A DNA stretch of 64,000 nt, taken from contig NZ_JAKLLH010000020.1 of assembly GCF_023150235.1 (NCBI RefSeq), positions 1 through 64,000 on the forward strand, read 5' to 3'. This stretch comes from Azonexus sp. GTDB taxonomy: Bacteria; Pseudomonadota; Gammaproteobacteria; Burkholderiales; Rhodocyclaceae. This document shows, in pieces, positions 45,555-55,240 of this stretch. The stretch's first letter is position 1, and the number at the start of each line of letters is the position of its first letter. The notes under the pieces are model-generated. The model did no database searches, was not told where the DNA came from, and saw nothing but the letters and a program-made list of their open reading frames with translations. A program made the translations under genes and the position numbers.

Positions 45555-48500
45555 ATGGCAAGCGCGGCGAATGGCGCCCTGGGCGAACGGATTGCCGAAT
45601 GGATTGCCCACTTCGAGCACCATCTTCCGGCGCAGGCGCCTTTGCGCGACTTCGTCCACCACAACACCCTGCACGGCTACCAGCATCTCCCCTTTTTCGA
45701 GGCGCTGGCCAGTGCCGGAGCCAAGACCGGTGCGCGCGCCTACTGGCCGGAGTCGCGCTTTCGTGCCGAGCTGGCGCGTGGGCGGATCGGGCGCGACGAT
45801 CTTGCCGCCGCGCTGGACGAACTTGGCGTCGAGGGGCTCGATGAACAGCTGGCACCGGCAACCTCGCGCCGCGAACTGCTGCTGGCTATCCTGTGCGGCG
45901 ATGAAACGACCTCAGTCAGGACAGAGGAAGCCTGGCTGGCCCGCGAACACGGCCTCGATGCCGACCCGCTTTTTGCCCTGGCGCGGGCGTTGACCGTGGA
46001 TATATCCACGGTGACGGACGAAAGGGACTGGCGGCAGGCCGGTCGGGATCGCTGGCGGGCCTTGTGTGCCAGCGTGGGCCGGACTTCAACCTGGCGCGAG
46101 TTGCTGGAGCAGCTTTTTGCCGTCGATGTGCTGGCGACGGTGCGCACGGTCTTGCAAAGACATCTGGCTGCCCATCTTGATCGTGGCCTGGCCGCCTGGC
46201 GCAATCCGGATCGCGAGCGGGGGTTTTATGCCGCCTGGCGCGCCAGTGCGGGCGCTGACCTGCAATGGGAACTGGAGGAACTGCCCAATCTCCGCGATGA
46301 AATCGCCTGTCTGCCGGACGATCCCTTGAGCGTGCTGGCCGAGGAATTGCCGCGTCTGGTGCCGGAGGCGCTGTGGCCGGCCTACTGCGAGCGTCTCTTG
46401 CTCGAATTGCCCGGCTGGTCCGGCATGTTCCTGCGTTGCCAGGGCCCGGGAGACGGGGCGGAGAGGCCACCGGTGGCGATGCTCGATCTGCTGGCGGTGC
46501 GGGTCTTGCTCGAACGCCTGCTGTGCGAAGAATTCCTGCGCCGGGCCAGCGGCCAGGCGCTGACGCTCGAGAGCTTGCCGGCCTGGTACGACGAGCGTCC
46601 GGCCGAGATTTACGTGCGCCATGCCTGGCGTACCCGCCAGCTTGATGAAGAACTGGCCGCCGAGCTTGCACATGTCGTCGGGCGGGCGCTAGAGGCAAGA
46701 TTCACGGTCGACTGGGAAAATTGGGCAAAACGCATTGCCGCTGCGCTGCCGGAGCCCTGTCCAGCCTTGCGTTTATGGCGCCTCTGGCGGGCGCTTGCCG
46801 TTCTTCCCGAGGCCGCGCGGCGCTGGGATGTTGGGAATGCGACGGCCGCCTTGCAACTTGCGGCTGCGCTTTCTCCTCGCCAGCGCGGCGAAATCTGGCT
46901 CCTGGCCTACGAGCGACATTACCGGGAGCGCCTCTTCGCCGCCCTTGCCGCCAATCACGGACGCGGAAGCTCGCCCCGGCCGGTATCGGCGCAGGTCGTG
47001 ATGTGCATGGACGACCGCGAGGAGGGAACGCGGCGACATCTCGAGGAAATCGCCCCGCAGGTGGAAACTTACGGTGCCGCCGGGTTTTTCGGCGTTGCCA
47101 TGTACTGGCAGGGCTTGGGCGATGGCCAGCCGACGGCGCTCTGCCCGGTCGTCGTGCGGCCCGACGTACTGGTGAGCGAGGAAGCGAATGCCGATGCCGC
47201 CCGACTGGCCCTGCATCTGCGGCGCCGCGAGCGGCGCCTGCGCTGGCGCGAGCGACTTTACCAGGCAACCCGCGGCGAGGCCTTGGCCGCGCCCTTGCTG
47301 ACGGCTGCCGCCGCCGTGCCGGCACTCGCGGCCCTGCTTGCCGACAGCCTGGCACCGGCCTGGTTCGGTCAGCGTCTGCGCCGCTGGCGCGAGGCCTGCG
47401 AAGTTCGTCCGCCCAGCGAATTGGCGCTGAATGCCGAAACCCAGGCTGCCGGTACGCCGGAGGCGCCGCGCCGGGGATTTACCGATGGCGAGCAGGTCGA
47501 CCGTGTCGCCGCCTTCTTGCGCGGCATCGGCCTGAGCAGGGACTTTGCCCCGCTGGTGCTCCTGCTCGGCCACGGTTCGCGGAGCGTCAATAATCCGCAT
47601 CGCTCGGCCTACGATTGCGGCGCCTGCTCCGGTCGCCATGGTGGCCCCAATGCCCGTGTCTTCGCCGCCATGGCCAACCGCCGCGAGGTTCGGGCCGGGC
47701 TTGCCGCTTGCGGCATCGTCATTCCCGACGAGACCTGGTTTGTCGGTGCCTTTCACAATACGTGCGACGATACCGTCGAATACTACGACCTCGATCGTCT
47801 TCCCGCCGCCTTCCTGCCGCCTTTCACTCTCCTGCGCGACCAACTGGTGGCGGCCTGCCGGGGGCATGCGGTCGAGCGTTGCCGGCGGCTGGCCTCGGCA
47901 CCGCCCGATCCGTCGCCGGCACAAGCCTTGCGCCATGTTGCCGGGCGTGCCGACGACTTGTCGCAGGCTCGCCCCGAACTGGGACATGCGACCAATGCCG
48001 CCGCCTTCATCGGGCGTCGCCGGATGAGTCGGGGGCTCTTTCTCGACCGTCGCGTCTTCCTGATCTCTTACGACCCGACGCAGGATGAGGACGGATGCAT
48101 CGTCGAGGGCATCCTCCTCGCCGCCGGCCCGGTCGGCGCCGGAATCAGCCTCGAATACTATTTTTCCTGTGTCGACAACGAGGCTTACGGTTGCGGCTCG
48201 AAAATCAGCCATAACCTGAGCGGGCTGATCGGGGTCATGGAGGGCTGCGAGTCCGACCTGCGTACCGGCCTGCCGCAGCAGATGATCGATATTCACGAGC
48301 CGATGCGCCTCCTGCTCGTCGTGGAGCAGACGCCGGCGATGCTCGGTGCCCTCCTGGCGCGACAGCCCGCCTTGCAATCCCTGATCGCGAATGCCTGGGT
48401 CCTGCTGGCTGCGCAAGACCCGGAGAGCGGTGTCATCCACCGCCTGCTGCCGGGAGGTGGCTGGCAGCGCTGGCAGGGGGAGCTCGCGGTGCCGCATGCT

Positions 48501-48587
48501 GCCTCTTCCCTGGACTGGTTCCGCGGGCGGACCGACCCGTTGCCGCCGGCCCTGCTGCCGGTTGCCGCGCACGAGGAGGAAAAATGA
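45555..48587 (+). CDS. dabA: DabA-type inorganic carbon transporter subunit (UPF0753/DUF2309)
   Basis: A 1010-residue soluble, probably membrane-associated protein. The characterised homologue forms a complex with the membrane subunit DabB and is thought to hydrate CO2 in one direction to accumulate bicarbonate, using a beta-carbonic-anhydrase-like zinc site. The matching residues are here C484 and D486 in VMCMDDREEG, H673 in LLGHGSRS and C688 in YDCGACSG. Spacings (2 and 15 residues) equal those I recall from the Halothiobacillus protein. It is longer than that protein (about 830), mostly in the N-terminal part. It is in the middle of an operon with four channel-type subunits. Confidence 0.93.
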   Translation: MASAANGALGERIAEWIAHFEHHLPAQAPLRDFVHHNTLHGYQHLPFFEALASAGAKTGARAYWPESRFRAELARGRIGRDDLAAALDELGVEGLDEQLAPATSRRELLLAILCGDETTSVRTEEAWLAREHGLDADPLFALARALTVDISTVTDERDWRQAGRDRWRALCASVGRTSTWRELLEQLFAVDVLATVRTVLQRHLAAHLDRGLAAWRNPDRERGFYAAWRASAGADLQWELEELPNLRDEIACLPDDPLSVLAEELPRLVPEALWPAYCERLLLELPGWSGMFLRCQGPGDGAERPPVAMLDLLAVRVLLERLLCEEFLRRASGQALTLESLPAWYDERPAEIYVRHAWRTRQLDEELAAELAHVVGRALEARFTVDWENWAKRIAAALPEPCPALRLWRLWRALAVLPEAARRWDVGNATAALQLAAALSPRQRGEIWLLAYERHYRERLFAALAANHGRGSSPRPVSAQVVMCMDDREEGTRRHLEEIAPQVETYGAAGFFGVAMYWQGLGDGQPTALCPVVVRPDVLVSEEANADAARLALHLRRRERRLRWRERLYQATRGEALAAPLLTAAAAVPALAALLADSLAPAWFGQRLRRWREACEVRPPSELALNAETQAAGTPEAPRRGFTDGEQVDRVAAFLRGIGLSRDFAPLVLLLGHGSRSVNNPHRSAYDCGACSGRHGGPNARVFAAMANRREVRAGLAACGIVIPDETWFVGAFHNTCDDTVEYYDLDRLPAAFLPPFTLLRDQLVAACRGHAVERCRRLASAPPDPSPAQALRHVAGRADDLSQARPELGHATNAAAFIGRRRMSRGLFLDRRVFLISYDPTQDEDGCIVEGILLAAGPVGAGISLEYYFSCVDNEAYGCGSKISHNLSGLIGVMEGCESDLRTGLPQQMIDIHEPMRLLLVVEQTPAMLGALLARQPALQSLIANAWVLLAAQDPESGVIHRLLPGGGWQRWQGELAVPHAASSLDWFRGRTDPLPPALLPVAAHEEEK

Positions 48588-50119
48588 ACGATTACCTGTC
48601 CTTGCTTCACGATGCCGTCTGGCTGGTGCCGCTGTTGCCCCTGCTCGCGGCAGCCGGCAATGCCTGGTGCCTGCTGCAAGGCGCTCCCGGCGGTGATGCC
48701 GCCGAGCCGCCGGTTGTGCGCCTGAGCGAGTGGTCCGCCCTGGGGGCCTTGCTGCTCCTGCTCCTGATCGATCTTTCCGCCTGGCTCTACGGCATGCCGG
48801 GAGAGCGGCGGCTTGGCACCTGGTTCGGCACGGCAAGCTGGCAGGCGGAAATTTCCTTCCTCCTTGATGGACTGTCGTTGCCGCTGGCCACGCTGGCCGC
48901 GTTGATCGGCTGGCTGGTGCTGCGCTTTTCCGCCAATTATCTGCACCGGGAGCCTGGTTTTCGGCGTTTTTTCATCGTGCTCGGCCTCTTCCTCGGGGGA
49001 ATACAGCTGGTTTTCCTGGCAGCCAATAGTCTGCTGCTCTTCGTCGGCTGGGAATTGTGCGGTCTGGCTTCCTTTCTCCTGATCGGGTTTCAGCAGCAGC
49101 GCACCACGGCCACCGGCAATGCCCTCTTTGCCTTCGTCTGCAACCGGATCGGCGATGCCGGGCTGCTCTTTGCCCTCGGGCTGTCGGCCTGGTGGCAGGG
49201 CGGCTTTGCCTGGCCCGCAGCCCCGGGTTCCGGCGTCGGCATCGAGTTGGGGGCGCTGGAAATGCGGGTTCTGGCGCTTGGCTTTGTGCTCGCGGCCCTG
49301 GTCAAATCGGCGCAACTGCCCTTTACCCCCTGGATCGCCAAGGCTCAGGAAGGGCCGACGCCGTCCTCGGCCATTTTTTATGGCGCGGTGATGGTGCATG
49401 CCGGCATCTACCTCTTGTTGCGCCTGCAGCCCCTGCTGGCGCGCTTGCCGGATATCCAGTCGGGGCTGCTGGCGATCGGGCTGCTGACCGCCGTGTATGC
49501 CTGGCTTCGCGCCCAGGTCCAGACCGACGTCAAATCGGCCTTGATCCACGCCGGTGTTTTCCAGGTGGCGTTGATGTTGATTGCCATTGGTTCGGGCTGG
49601 ACAGCGCTGGCTACCTGGCATCTTTGCCTGCATGCCGCCTGGCGGGCCTGGCAGTTCCTGCGGGCACCTTCCTGGCTTGAGCTGGCCAGCCGCCGGCCAG
49701 CACCGCCGCCGGCCTGGCTGGCCCGTCACCGGGGAGTGTATACGGCGGTGCTGCAGGCCTTCTGGCTCGACCGCCTGGGGCAGGTGCTCCTCGTTCAGCC
49801 AACCGAGTCCTTTGCTCACGATTTGCGCCGCTTCGAGCATTCGTTCGTCGACCGTGCGATTGGCGAACCCGGACAGGGTGAGGCGATTGACCCCGCGCTA
49901 CCGTTGCTGCGGGCCGACGGCTGGCCGGGCCGCTTGCTGGCCACCGCCGCCGTCCTCCTGCAACGACTGGAAAACCACTTGCTCCCGCGTGGACGGGGAG
50001 GGGAGGCCGAACGGCATCTGCGGCGCTTCGCCAACTACCTGGCAAATCTTGAAAACCTGCTCGAACAGCCGCGCTACCTGATGATGGCGGTGATGGCGAC
50101 TTTCGTGGTGATTCTCTGA
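48584..50119 (+). CDS. NuoL/ND5-like proton-channel subunit (DabB-type)
   Basis: A 511-residue membrane protein overlapping dabA by four bases. The NuoL core is clear: FVGWELCGLASFLLIGFQQQ, LVKSAQLPFTPWIAKAQEGPTPSSA (Lys of TM7 retained) and VMVHAGIYLLLR. The position occupied by a conserved His in complex I NuoL is Tyr (SAIFYGAV). The C-terminal half is divergent and lacks the long lateral helix of NuoL, as in DabB. It is the best candidate for the true DabB partner of DabA. Confidence 0.88.
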   Translation: MNDYLSLLHDAVWLVPLLPLLAAAGNAWCLLQGAPGGDAAEPPVVRLSEWSALGALLLLLLIDLSAWLYGMPGERRLGTWFGTASWQAEISFLLDGLSLPLATLAALIGWLVLRFSANYLHREPGFRRFFIVLGLFLGGIQLVFLAANSLLLFVGWELCGLASFLLIGFQQQRTTATGNALFAFVCNRIGDAGLLFALGLSAWWQGGFAWPAAPGSGVGIELGALEMRVLALGFVLAALVKSAQLPFTPWIAKAQEGPTPSSAIFYGAVMVHAGIYLLLRLQPLLARLPDIQSGLLAIGLLTAVYAWLRAQVQTDVKSALIHAGVFQVALMLIAIGSGWTALATWHLCLHAAWRAWQFLRAPSWLELASRRPAPPPAWLARHRGVYTAVLQAFWLDRLGQVLLVQPTESFAHDLRRFEHSFVDRAIGEPGQGEAIDPALPLLRADGWPGRLLATAAVLLQRLENHLLPRGRGGEAERHLRRFANYLANLENLLEQPRYLMMAVMATFVVIL

Positions 50120-50120
50120 G

Positions 50121-51632
50121 ATGCACACGGTCAACGGGCAATTACACGAGATTTTCTGGTCGGCACAGGCCATTCAACCCTGGCTGCTCTGGCTGCAGGC
50201 GCTGCCACTGCTCGGTGCTGCCCTGGTCTACCTCCTGGGCGAGCGGCAAGGCGCCGTGCGCCTGGGTAAGGTGCTGGCTTTCGCCGAATTGCTTCTTGCC
50301 GGCCTGGCCCTGCGCGCCATCGATGCCGGCTCGCCGGCCTTGCAACTGGCCGAACGCTTCGCTCCCCTGGCCTACCATGTGGCCGTCGACGGCCTGGCCC
50401 TGATCTTCGTCCTGCTGGCGGCCTTGCTCACCTTCCTGATGACGCTCTACGGCATGAGTCGGGGCATGATCTCGCCGGGGCGCCTGTTTGCCCTGCTCCT
50501 TCTTGCCGAAGGTGGATTGGTCGGCATGCTGCTGACGCTCAATGTGCTCTGGTTTGCCTTCTACTCGGCGCTGGAACTCTGGGCGGTGATCTACCTGCTC
50601 CGCCGTTGGGCCTCGTCGCAGGCCGAGATCCTGGCCCTGTCGCGCTTTGTCCAGTACCAGTCCTTCGGTTGGCTCCTCTTCCTGGGGGGCTGCATGGTGC
50701 TTGGCTGGGGGCATGCCGAGGCCAGCGGCGGACGCTGGAGCTTCGATCTTTTCGATTTGGTCGGGGTGATCCCGGCCGGCAAGCTCCAGAATGTCGCCTT
50801 CTATCTCCTGTTTTACGGCCTGGCCGTGCGCACGCCCCTGTTCCCGCTGCACGGCTGGTTGCCCAATATGGCCCAGCATGGCCTGATTGCGGTCGGCCCG
50901 GCCCTGATGGTCGGGGTCAAGGTCGGCATTCACGGCATGCTGCGCTTCGTCCTGCCCCTGACGCCGGAGGCCGTGCTCGCCTGGCAGCCCTATGTCGTTG
51001 GTTTTGCCATGGCGGGGGTCTTCTTTGCCGCCGCCCTGGCCTTCCAGCAGACCAATCTGCGTCGCTTGCTGGCTTTTGCCGTGGTCAGTCATACCAGCCT
51101 GCTGGTGATCGGCCTCTTCAGCCTGCATGAAGCGGGGATTCAGGGCGCCGTCCTGCTGGCCGCCAATTTCGGCCTGGCCGTGACCGGAATGTGGTTCATC
51201 GTCGGCTTTGTTTTCCGGCGGACCGGCACCACCGAACTCGGCGAGCTGTCCGGTCTCTTCGAGCGCATCCCCTTTCTCGCCATCGCCTTCCTGACCTGCG
51301 GCCTGGCGATTGTGGGCATGCCCGGAACTCCCGGGTTCGACGCCGCGCACCTGATTCTGGAGGCCGCTATCGACCGCTTTGGCGCCTTGCCGACGGTGGC
51401 TACCGCGCTGGGTAACGTTGCCGCCGCCGGCTTCCTGCTCTGGGCCTTTCAGAAAGCCTTCCTCTCGCAGGCAAAAAGCGATGCCGGCGAAGTTGACCGT
51501 AGCTTGCCGGTGGAATACCTGGTCTGCGGCATTGCCCTGGCGGCCTTGCTGGCGATAGGTTTCTTTACCGAGCCTTGGCTGAATTTGACCGAAGTCGCCA
51601 GCCGGAACGCGGCAGCGAGGTTCGAGCGATGA
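50121..51632 (+). CDS. NuoM/ND4-like subunit of the Dab operon (second copy, altered channel residue)
   Basis: A 503-residue polytopic protein that begins one base after the previous stop. It keeps Glu in ALELWAVIYLLRRW and Lys in MVGVKVGIHGMLR, but the usual TM7 Lys is replaced by Arg in LAVRTPLFPLHGWLP. It may therefore have altered or structural function rather than a simple proton channel. The middle region (TTG-rich and hydrophobic) is otherwise NuoM-like. It overlaps the next gene by four bases. Confidence 0.85.
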   Translation: MHTVNGQLHEIFWSAQAIQPWLLWLQALPLLGAALVYLLGERQGAVRLGKVLAFAELLLAGLALRAIDAGSPALQLAERFAPLAYHVAVDGLALIFVLLAALLTFLMTLYGMSRGMISPGRLFALLLLAEGGLVGMLLTLNVLWFAFYSALELWAVIYLLRRWASSQAEILALSRFVQYQSFGWLLFLGGCMVLGWGHAEASGGRWSFDLFDLVGVIPAGKLQNVAFYLLFYGLAVRTPLFPLHGWLPNMAQHGLIAVGPALMVGVKVGIHGMLRFVLPLTPEAVLAWQPYVVGFAMAGVFFAAALAFQQTNLRRLLAFAVVSHTSLLVIGLFSLHEAGIQGAVLLAANFGLAVTGMWFIVGFVFRRTGTTELGELSGLFERIPFLAIAFLTCGLAIVGMPGTPGFDAAHLILEAAIDRFGALPTVATALGNVAAAGFLLWAFQKAFLSQAKSDAGEVDRSLPVEYLVCGIALAALLAIGFFTEPWLNLTEVASRNAAARFER

Positions 51633-53092
51633 GTTTTCCCCTGCTCTCCTGCCTGATCGCCCTGCCGCTGGCTGGCGCCCTCCTGCTCTGGCTGCTGCCC
51701 GAACGCCTGGCGCGTGCCGGCGCCGCTTTTTTCCTGTCCGCCTCATTCCTGCTTGCCTGCATCGTCCTGGTCGTCTACGAACCGCAAGGCGAGCGTTTTC
51801 AACTGATCGAGCGCGCACGCTGGCTACCGGGGGTGAATGCCCACTACCTGCTGGCTGTCGACGGCTTGTCCATCCTTTTCCTCCCGGCCACGGCGCTGCT
51901 CTTCCTCGGCGGGCTGGTCGTCGACTGGAATGCCTTGCGTACGGCGCGGCGACTCTATTACTCGCTGCAACTCGCCCTGCTCGCCGCGACCTTGGGGATA
52001 TTCTCCGCCGTCGATACCCTCCTTTTCTTCCTTTTCTGGGAGCTGGCGCTGATCCCGCTCTATTTCCTGCTTGCCCGTTTCGGGGTCACCGAGGGGGCTC
52101 CCCGCGTTGCTGCCCGCTATGCCCTCCTGATGCTGAGCGGCGGCGCGGCCCTGCTGCTGGCCTTTGCCCTGCTTGCCGCCGAACGTCCCGGCGCTGGTTT
52201 CGACCTGCTTGCCTGGCTGGCCGAGCCCGCCGGGATGAATACGCAGTGGGCAGTATTCCTGCTCTGCCTCTTCGGCTTCGGCATCAAGGCGCCTCTGGTT
52301 CCCTTGCATACCTGGTTGCCGCAGTTCGCCCTGGCCGCACCCGGCTCGTTGCTGGCGCCGCTGCTCGGCCTCAAGCTTGGCGTCTATGGCTTGATCCGCT
52401 TTGCCTTGCCGCTGGCGCCCGACGTCGTGGCGCAATTGCACTGGCTGCTTGCCGGGCTGGGAACCCTGGCCTTGCTCTACGGCGCGGTGAGCATGCTGGC
52501 GCAGAGCAATCTGCGCCAGCTGCTCGCCTGTGCCAGCATCAGTCATGTCGGTCTGGCGCTGCTTGGCCTGGCTCAGCCCTCGGCCGAGAGCGTACAGGGG
52601 GCGGTGGCCCTCCTGCTCGGTTTCGTGCTCAGTAGCGGCGGTGCCTGCCTGCTTTTGGAATGTCTGCGCCAGCGCATCGGTTCGACCGACCTGCAGGCGC
52701 TGGGCGGTGCCGGGCAGCGCCTGCCCCTGCTCGCCACCGGCTTTCTCGCCTGCGGCCTGGCCGGTGCCGGCTTGCCGGGAAGCAGCGGCTTTCCCGGCGA
52801 ATTCCTGCTCCTGCTGGCCGTGCTGCCCAGCCATACCGGCGCCGGAATGGCCGCCTTGTTTGCCTTGTCGATCGCCATCGCCGCCTTTCTTCGGGCCTAT
52901 CGCCAGGCATTTTGGGGGGCGATACGGCGTGCGGAAGTCGAGCGGAGCGAGGACTTGCGCCCGCGCGAGCGGCGCCTGCTGCTGCTCCTGCTCTGTCTTC
53001 TGCTGGCCGGCGGCCTCTACCCCGCGCCCTGGCTGGACGTGATCCGACCGGCGGCCGAGGCCTGGGCGACCGGGATGCTCAGGCCTTCTTGA
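51629..53092 (+). CDS. NuoM/ND4-like subunit of the Dab operon (third copy)
   Basis: A 487-residue membrane protein and last gene of the operon. Channel residues are kept: Glu in [13 protein letters not shown], Lys in [15 protein letters not shown] and Lys in [15 protein letters not shown] use the ATG at 51629, four bases inside the preceding gene. Its end overlaps the convergent yjdM by 14 bases. Proteins of this shape with DabA are presumed to couple proton flow to CO2 hydration. Confidence 0.88.
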   Translation: MSFPLLSCLIALPLAGALLLWLLPERLARAGAAFFLSASFLLACIVLVVYEPQGERFQLIERARWLPGVNAHYLLAVDGLSILFLPATALLFLGGLVVDWNALRTARRLYYSLQLALLAATLGIFSAVDTLLFFLFWELALIPLYFLLARFGVTEGAPRVAARYALLMLSGGAALLLAFALLAAERPGAGFDLLAWLAEPAGMNTQWAVFLLCLFGFGIKAPLVPLHTWLPQFALAAPGSLLAPLLGLKLGVYGLIRFALPLAPDVVAQLHWLLAGLGTLALLYGAVSMLAQSNLRQLLACASISHVGLALLGLAQPSAESVQGAVALLLGFVLSSGGACLLLECLRQRIGSTDLQALGGAGQRLPLLATGFLACGLAGAGLPGSSGFPGEFLLLLAVLPSHTGAGMAALFALSIAIAAFLRAYRQAFWGAIRRAEVERSEDLRPRERRLLLLLLCLLLAGGLYPAPWLDVIRPAAEAWATGMLRPS

Positions 53093-53420
53093 CGAATTCG
53101 GACTTCAACTGCATGGCGCCGATGCCGTCGATCTTGCAGTCGATGTCGTGATCGCCGTCGATCAAGCGGATGTTCTTGACCTTGGTGCCGACCTTGACGA
53201 CCGAGGACGAACCCTTGATTTTCAGGTCCTTGATCACGGTTACGCTGTCTCCGTCCTGCAGGAGATTGCCGTGAGCGTCTTTCCAGACACGAGCCGGCTC
53301 GTCGCCGGCCGCTCCGGCGTCATGGCTCCACTCATGGGCACATTCGGGGCAGATGCAGAGGCTGGCTTCCTCGTAAGTGTATTCGGAGCCGCATTGCGGG
53401 CAGGGAGGGAGCTTGCTCAT
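53079..53420 (-). CDS. yjdM: YjdM/PhnA zinc-ribbon protein
   Basis: A 113-residue protein with an N-terminal zinc ribbon (CPQCGSEY and CPECAHEW) and a C-terminal SH3-like barrel ([17 protein letters not shown]). Once called PhnA, it is of unclear function and is not needed for phosphonate use. It is convergent with and overlaps the operon of NuoM-like genes by 14 bases, and is followed downstream on its own strand by nothing of similar kind. It is probably unrelated to carbon uptake. Confidence 0.93.
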   Translation of the reverse strand: MSKLPPCPQCGSEYTYEEASLCICPECAHEWSHDAGAAGDEPARVWKDAHGNLLQDGDSVTVIKDLKIKGSSSVVKVGTKVKNIRLIDGDHDIDCKIDGIGAMQLKSEFVKKA

Positions 53421-53432
53421 GATGGTCCTTGT

Positions 53433-55124
53433 TCAATAATCTTCGTCGCCCTTGCCGTTCAGATCGGGCAGGAGCAGGCGGGCGCGTGACAGCGCCTGGT
53501 TCAGGTCGAGACAGACATTGTCGTCGCCCAGGTGGTCGATGAATCCGGCGCGCTGGAGCAAGGAGCCGGGTTGTGCGTTGAGGCCGCACAGGATTAGCGT
53601 GCAGCCGCGTCGGGCAAGTTTCTCGCGCAGATTTTCCAGGCCCTCGAGACCGCTGGTATCGAGCTGGACCAGGCGGGCCATGTCGAGAATCACGATTTCC
53701 GGGTGTCCGGCCTGTGGGTCGAGCAACTCTTCCAGTTTGTTCACCGCGCCAAAAAAAAGCGAACCGAATAGTTGCCAGGCAGCGACGCGCAGGCTGCCGT
53801 CGGGGTGGATCAGGCGTGGGTCGCCGGCCTCCTCGTCGAGCGCCATGCGTTCGATGCGCGTCAGTTCCGACATGCGGTAGATGAAGAACAGGCTGGCCAG
53901 GACCATGCCCAGTTCCACCGCGATAGTCAGGTCGAAGAGCACGGTGACCAGGAAAGTGGTGAGCAGGATGATGCGGTAATTCCAGGAGTAGCGGCGCAGT
54001 TCGCGGAACTCGTGCCATTCGCCCATGTTGATCGCCACCACCATGACGATGGCCGAGAGGGTGGCCAGCGGCACGTAGGCGGCGAGCGGGGCGGCGATCA
54101 GCACCACCGCGAGCAGGACCAGGGCGTGGATGATGCCGGCAACGGGGGTGCGGCCGCCACTGCGGATGTTGGTGGTTGTGCGGGCAATGGCGCCGGTGGC
54201 GGCGAAGCCGCCGAACAGCGGGGCGGCGAGGTTGGCCAGGCCTTGCGCAATCAACTCCTGATTGGGATCGTGGCGGTCGTCGATCTGACTGTCGGCAACG
54301 CGGGCCGAGAGCAGGGATTCGATGGCGCCGAGCAGGGCGATGGTGATGGCTGGCGGAATCAGCTTGCCGAAATGGTGAATCGACAGGTCGGGCAGACCGA
54401 AGGCCGGCAGTTCCTGCGGGATGCCGTTGAAGCGGCTGCCGATGGTCTCTACCGGCAGTTCCAGCAGCCAGGCGGCGAGGGTGCCGGCGATCAGCACGGC
54501 AAGCGGCCCGGGAGCCCGGCGCAGAGGGGGGAAGCCTTGTGCCAGCCGGTTGTAGGAAATGAGGAAGAGGAAGCAGGCGCCGGAAAGTGCCAGGGTCGGC
54601 AGGTCGACCGTGTGCGCATGGGCGATCAAGGTCTTGAAGCGGGCGAAAAATTCGGCGGGCAATTGCTCGATCCGCAGGCCGAAGAAATCCTTGATCTGGG
54701 CCATGAAGATCACGACGGCGATGCCGTTGGTGAAGCCGATGACGACGGTTACCGGAATGAAGCGGATCAGCTGCCCCAGCCGTGCCAGGCCCATGGCCAG
54801 GAGAAAGAGGCCGGCCAGCATGGTTGCGCCGAGCAGGTTGGCAAAACCGTGCATGGCAACGATGCCATAGACGATGGGAATGAAGGCGCCGGTCGGTCCG
54901 CCGATCTGAACCCGCGAGCCGCCGAACAGCGAGGTCAGAAGACCGGCGACGATGGCGGTCCAGATGCCGGCCGAAGGGGAGCAACCGGAGGCGATGGCAA
55001 AGGCCATGGCCAGCGGCAATGCCAGCACGCCCACGGTAATGCCGGAGGCGACATCCTTGCCGAATTGGGCACGATCATAGGTCGGCAGGCAGTCCAGCAG
55101 CTTGGGGCGGAAGGCGATTTTCAT
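53433..55124 (-). CDS. SulP-family inorganic anion transporter with STAS domain
   Basis: A 563-residue permease of the SLC26/SulP family, which includes sulfate, bicarbonate (BicA) and other anion carriers. About 12 membrane helices cover residues 20-425; SulP signature segments include PLAMAFAIASGCSPSAGIWTA and the RVQIGGPTGAF loop. The C-terminal STAS domain (about 440-550) has VILDMARLVQLDTSGLEGL. The substrate cannot be told from sequence, but the position 340 bases from the DabA operon makes bicarbonate a fair hypothesis. The gene is leftward and ends 12 bases from yjdM. Confidence 0.92.
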   Translation of the reverse strand: MKIAFRPKLLDCLPTYDRAQFGKDVASGITVGVLALPLAMAFAIASGCSPSAGIWTAIVAGLLTSLFGGSRVQIGGPTGAFIPIVYGIVAMHGFANLLGATMLAGLFLLAMGLARLGQLIRFIPVTVVIGFTNGIAVVIFMAQIKDFFGLRIEQLPAEFFARFKTLIAHAHTVDLPTLALSGACFLFLISYNRLAQGFPPLRRAPGPLAVLIAGTLAAWLLELPVETIGSRFNGIPQELPAFGLPDLSIHHFGKLIPPAITIALLGAIESLLSARVADSQIDDRHDPNQELIAQGLANLAAPLFGGFAATGAIARTTTNIRSGGRTPVAGIIHALVLLAVVLIAAPLAAYVPLATLSAIVMVVAINMGEWHEFRELRRYSWNYRIILLTTFLVTVLFDLTIAVELGMVLASLFFIYRMSELTRIERMALDEEAGDPRLIHPDGSLRVAAWQLFGSLFFGAVNKLEELLDPQAGHPEIVILDMARLVQLDTSGLEGLENLREKLARRGCTLILCGLNAQPGSLLQRAGFIDHLGDDNVCLDLNQALSRARLLLPDLNGKGDEDY

Positions 55125-55150
55125 GATGCGCTCGGCGGGCGAAGCGCATT

Positions 55151-55178
55151 ATTATATGAACACCTGTTTTATTGTAAA
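55151..55178 (-). promoter_or_regulatory. sigma70-type promoter of the SulP gene
   Basis: On the minus strand TTTACA (55178-55173), a 16-base spacer and TATAAT (55156-55151), a strong match, 27 bases before the ATG. Its -35 lies under the operator-like repeat at 55171-55196. Confidence 0.65.
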
Positions 55179-55196
55179 TGTTAATACAATGTTAAT
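55171..55196. promoter_or_regulatory. operator-like repeats between SulP and RHH genes
   Basis: ATTGTA and TACAAT form an inverted repeat with an 8-base centre. AATGTTAAT also occurs twice (55177-55185 and 55188-55196), 11 bases apart. Ribbon-helix-helix proteins bind such tandem sites, and the divergent gene encodes one. Confidence 0.5.
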
Positions 55197-55240
55197 GGCA
55201 GGCAATATCTCATAATTATCGACCTGTGCAAGGAGAACAC

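Noticed and set aside
44108..53092. Interpretation of the operon as complex I or an Mrp antiporter
   Set aside because: There are no complex I peripheral-arm subunits and no small Mrp subunits; the UPF0753 protein in the middle points to a Dab-type system.
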